34,832 bases of DNA from a virus. The DNA lies in the IMG/VR virus record IMGVR_UViG_3300022746_000184, positions 1 to 34,832 of that record. The stretch is one strand, 5' to 3'. Shown here piece after piece: positions 32,953-34,832 of the stretch (positions are counted from its first letter, which is position 1; each line of letters starts with the position of its first letter). The translations under genes and the position numbers were made by a program. Below the pieces are notes generated by a model. It worked only from the letters and a program-made list of their open reading frames with translations. It was not told where the DNA came from and ran no database searches.

Positions 32953-33933
32953 ATGATATTTCATACATTAAATTTTTTGAATAGGGATATGCTACCACCA
33001 ATAGAAGATTTTATACATAAACAAGACACTCTTCTCAGATTTGTAAATGAAGAACATTTTCTTGATACACAGAAAACAAAATATCCTGATTATTTAGAAA
33101 AACCTTCATCAACCCTAAATCTTGTCTCAGATAGCCTAAAGGTATTAACATCAATACATTATGGACCATATCATTTTTATATTGATTGTTTAGTTAGACT
33201 ATTTAGGATGGTAGAAAGTGGATTAGATTTCGAACTTATAATAGATGTATACCATAATAATTATCATTATGATTCATCTAATAGAACCTTTTCGGACTTT
33301 TTAGAATCTTTGTGTATTTTAAAAGATATTAAGTATAAAATTATAAATACCAGTTCACATGATAGTGTATTGGTTAATAATTTTATTTTTTTAAAGGAAC
33401 TTCCAATATGTAAGGATGATGTTTATGACACATCTTTATTTTTAAATAAAGCCAAGAATCCCTATAAAAAGGTATATCTTAGAAGAGAGAGAATGTTAAA
33501 CGGAGAGTTAGTTAATCCACATCTACCAGCACATTTTCGTAGGATGTTTAATGAAATCATTTTAGAAAATTTTTTAAAGTCTAAAGGATTTGAAATATGT
33601 GCACCAGAAGACTTTAAAACTTTTCAGGAACAGATAGAGTATTTCGCAAATGTTAAAACATTAGTATCTGTAACATCATCTGGATTGGGTAATCTAGTGT
33701 TTTTAAATCCAGGAAGCACTGTAGTAGAATTGGGAACAAGAATGTTTCGTGACATAGCACAGGATAAAGATGGTAATATGCTATTGGAAGAATCGCTGCA
33801 CTTACTATATTTCCCATTATCCTATATATTTAATCATAATCATGTATATGTCCCAAATTATGATAGACAAGCAGAAACAATTGTAGACAGAATAATAAAT
33901 ACAAAATTTTTATACGAACTTGTTTCTGAATAA
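32953..33933 (+). CDS. GT61-like glycosyltransferase (second copy)
   Basis: 326 residues from the ATG at 32953, which has GGAGG five bases upstream; an in-frame ATG at 32920 lies within the previous gene and is less likely. YGPYHFYIDCLVRLFRM near the N-terminus is the GT61 pattern, and the C-terminal half has KKVYLRRERM, GFEICAPEDFKTFQEQI, NVKTLVSVTSSGLGN and TVVELGT. These are clearly paralogous to the gene at 30111 (same PEDF..F.EQ...F..VKTL.S.TSSGL.N series). It probably adds a second or different sugar in the same pathway. It closes the cassette. Confidence 0.75.
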   Translation: MIFHTLNFLNRDMLPPIEDFIHKQDTLLRFVNEEHFLDTQKTKYPDYLEKPSSTLNLVSDSLKVLTSIHYGPYHFYIDCLVRLFRMVESGLDFELIIDVYHNNYHYDSSNRTFSDFLESLCILKDIKYKIINTSSHDSVLVNNFIFLKELPICKDDVYDTSLFLNKAKNPYKKVYLRRERMLNGELVNPHLPAHFRRMFNEIILENFLKSKGFEICAPEDFKTFQEQIEYFANVKTLVSVTSSGLGNLVFLNPGSTVVELGTRMFRDIAQDKDGNMLLEESLHLLYFPLSYIFNHNHVYVPNYDRQAETIVDRIINTKFLYELVSE

Positions 33934-33948
33934 AATTTAGGATATAAT
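33920..33948 (+). promoter_or_regulatory. Promoter for nuclease gene
   Basis: TTGTTT (33920-33925), 17-base spacer, TATAAT (33943-33948), followed by AGAGGAGGT before the ATG at 33965. Unlike nearby TATAAT starts, this transcript has a leader and a strong ribosome-binding site. Confidence 0.68.
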
Positions 33949-33964
33949 ACTAGAGGAGGTTTAT

Positions 33965-34345
33965 ATGTACGAATATAATACAAAAATTGAACGTGTAGTT
34001 GACGGGGATACCGTTGATGTTTTTATTGATCTTGGATTTGAGGTCTGGCACCACCAGCGTCTACGCCTGGCTGGTATTGATGCTGCAGAACACAATACAC
34101 CATTTGGTGCAGCAACAAAGGATTATATAACTAAACTACTTGAAGGTAAGTCTGTTAAAATCCAGGTTAGTAAGCCAGATAAGTATGGTAGATACTTAGC
34201 CACAATTTTCCTTGGATCTGCTGTAAGTATTAACGACCAGATGGTTTCTAACCACATTGCCAAGGCATATAGTGGAGACTCTAAGAGTGGTCTCTGGACA
34301 CCAGAAGAACTTGCAGTTACCACGATTACAGCACAAATAGTATAA
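33965..34345 (+). CDS. Staphylococcal-type (SNase) nuclease
   Basis: A 126-residue OB-fold nuclease. VVDGDTVDV holds Asp15, RLRLAGIDAAE holds Arg34, Asp39 and Glu42, and KYGRYLAT holds Arg76, matching the micrococcal nuclease active site (Asp21, Arg35, Asp40, Glu43, Arg87). No signal peptide, so it acts inside the cell, perhaps degrading host DNA or RNA. The ATG is preceded by AGGAGGT, the strongest ribosome site in the window. The stop is within two bases of the next promoter. Confidence 0.9.
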   Translation: MYEYNTKIERVVDGDTVDVFIDLGFEVWHHQRLRLAGIDAAEHNTPFGAATKDYITKLLEGKSVKIQVSKPDKYGRYLATIFLGSAVSINDQMVSNHIAKAYSGDSKSGLWTPEELAVTTITAQIV

Positions 34346-34346
34346 T
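34341..34346 (+). promoter_or_regulatory. -10 element, leaderless start
   Basis: TATAAT with exactly six bases before the ATG at 34353. It overlaps the stop of the SNase gene. No -35 at normal spacing. Confidence 0.65.
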
Positions 34347-34352
34347 ATTGCT

Positions 34353-34748
34353 ATGGATTTTATTATTGGATCTTTTATAACAATTTTGATATTGTTAGCA
34401 TCTACATTCGTTTTTAAAAATAAAATAGATCATGATCCAGTTAGAATGGATATTGATTATTCCCAAAGCAGACTATTTGAATTGGTTAAGCCTATGTTGC
34501 CATATGTTCCTATTCAAAAAAAACCACTGGTAACTCAGGCTACTAAGCATTTCGATAAAATTCATTATCGAATCCTATTTCTTGATTCCAAAGCATATTG
34601 GATTAAAGAAAACGCAATCCATATGGCTGATGTAATTGATGGAAATATAAATAAAGAATCCACAAAAACACTTGACATTATCAATATGGACGATGTACAA
34701 TTGAAAAGAATACAATTTATTGTAGACAAACTAACGGAAGGATTATAA
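34353..34748 (+). CDS. Membrane-anchored hypothetical protein
   Basis: A 131-residue protein with a single N-terminal hydrophobic segment (about 2-21, IIGSFITILILLASTFVF) and then a charged soluble part of about 105 residues, suggesting a one-pass membrane protein with a cytoplasmic C-terminus. The soluble part has SQSRLFELVKPMLPYVP and ends DVQLKRIQFIVDKLTEG. I recall similar short anchored proteins near nuclease genes in actinophages but not a function. It appears leaderless. Confidence 0.6.
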   Translation: MDFIIGSFITILILLASTFVFKNKIDHDPVRMDIDYSQSRLFELVKPMLPYVPIQKKPLVTQATKHFDKIHYRILFLDSKAYWIKENAIHMADVIDGNINKESTKTLDIINMDDVQLKRIQFIVDKLTEGL

Positions 34749-34749
34749 G

Positions 34750-34832
34750 ATGATTGTAGGAATACAAGGTAGTCGTAATTTTGAAGACTACTCGATTTTC
34801 TTGCGAGGCATCGGAGTAGCACTTCAAAGCCT
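34750..34832 (+). CDS. SLOG/DUF2493-like protein, cut by window end
   Basis: Only 27 codons are visible. MIVGIQGSRNFEDYSIFLRG matches the start of YspA/DUF2493-type SLOG proteins, where a first strand is followed by GSRxFxDY, a nucleotide-binding loop. In phages and bacteria such proteins are thought to sense or bind nucleotide-derived ligands. The remainder is outside the window. The ATG directly follows the previous stop. Confidence 0.7.
   Translation, partial: MIVGIQGSRNFEDYSIFLRGIGVALQS

Overview
The window reads as part of an AT-rich, double-stranded-DNA tailed phage genome. Every gene I can support lies on the + strand. Genes are packed with TAATG/ATGA-type overlaps. There is no integrase, repressor or attachment site here, so a lytic life style is likely but unproven. 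An actinobacterial host is suggested by several things: the small DRCD...CGAQAYV...FCAHH protein at 29875, a CxxC NrdH-type redoxin, a class Ib ribonucleotide reductase set, a 59-residue CYTHDG/EEEE protein of a type I recall from actinophages, and repeated leaderless-gene architecture. The low GC together with a secreted Ig-like/coiled-coil protein makes a freshwater low-GC actinobacterium (Nanopelagicales/acI type) my best guess. This is inference; no search was run.

Layout. (1) 1-6993: tail module. It holds a very large minor tail/baseplate-type protein cut by the left edge, a glycine-linker structural protein, two tail-tip proteins, and a small H-lectin-like protein with its own promoter. 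(2) 7000-18508: replication and recombination. In order: DnaB-type helicase, a small unknown, primase, gp32-like Zn single-strand-binding protein, terminator plus strong promoter, DnaE-type polymerase with an intact-looking PHP domain, MazG-like pyrophosphatase, NrdH redoxin, RecA, zinc-ribbon protein, PD-(D/E)XK nuclease, strong internal promoter, unknown 101-aa protein, Cas4-like Fe-S nuclease, zinc-finger protein and RuvC-like resolvase. (3) 18505-21604: small genes (HTH, Cys-rich, DUF3310), then small and large terminase. (4) 21688-22674: a secreted, highly repetitive Ig-like surface protein under a near-consensus promoter flanked by palindromes. (5) 22754-26237: nrdI-nrdE-nrdF, closed by a terminator. 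(6) 26283-29188: holin candidate, a 59-aa acidic protein under a perfect consensus promoter, ten tRNAs (Asn, Trp, Gly, Asp, Arg, Ser, Tyr, Ser, Gln, Thr), about 380 nt of structured-looking noncoding sequence around the Trp tRNA, a DUF6065-like gene and an HNH endonuclease. (7) 29255-30111: M23 endopeptidase (endolysin candidate) and two small zinc proteins. (8) 30111-33933: a five-gene glycan/surface-sugar cassette (GT61-like, HAD phosphatase, nucleotidyltransferase, GDPD-like, second GT61-like). (9) 33965-34832: staphylococcal-type nuclease, a membrane-anchored unknown, and the start of a SLOG/DUF2493-like gene cut by the right edge.

Working together, modules 2 and 5 give the phage its own dNTP supply, polymerase and recombination-linked replication. 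The tRNAs read mostly A-ending or generally common codons that fit an AT-rich phage. Modules 4 and 8 could change the cell or virion surface. The points most worth a second look are the structured RNA region with an embedded odd tRNA-Trp, a repeated TATAAT-N6-ATG leaderless module, the secreted Ig-like protein with its two palindromes, and the glycan cassette.
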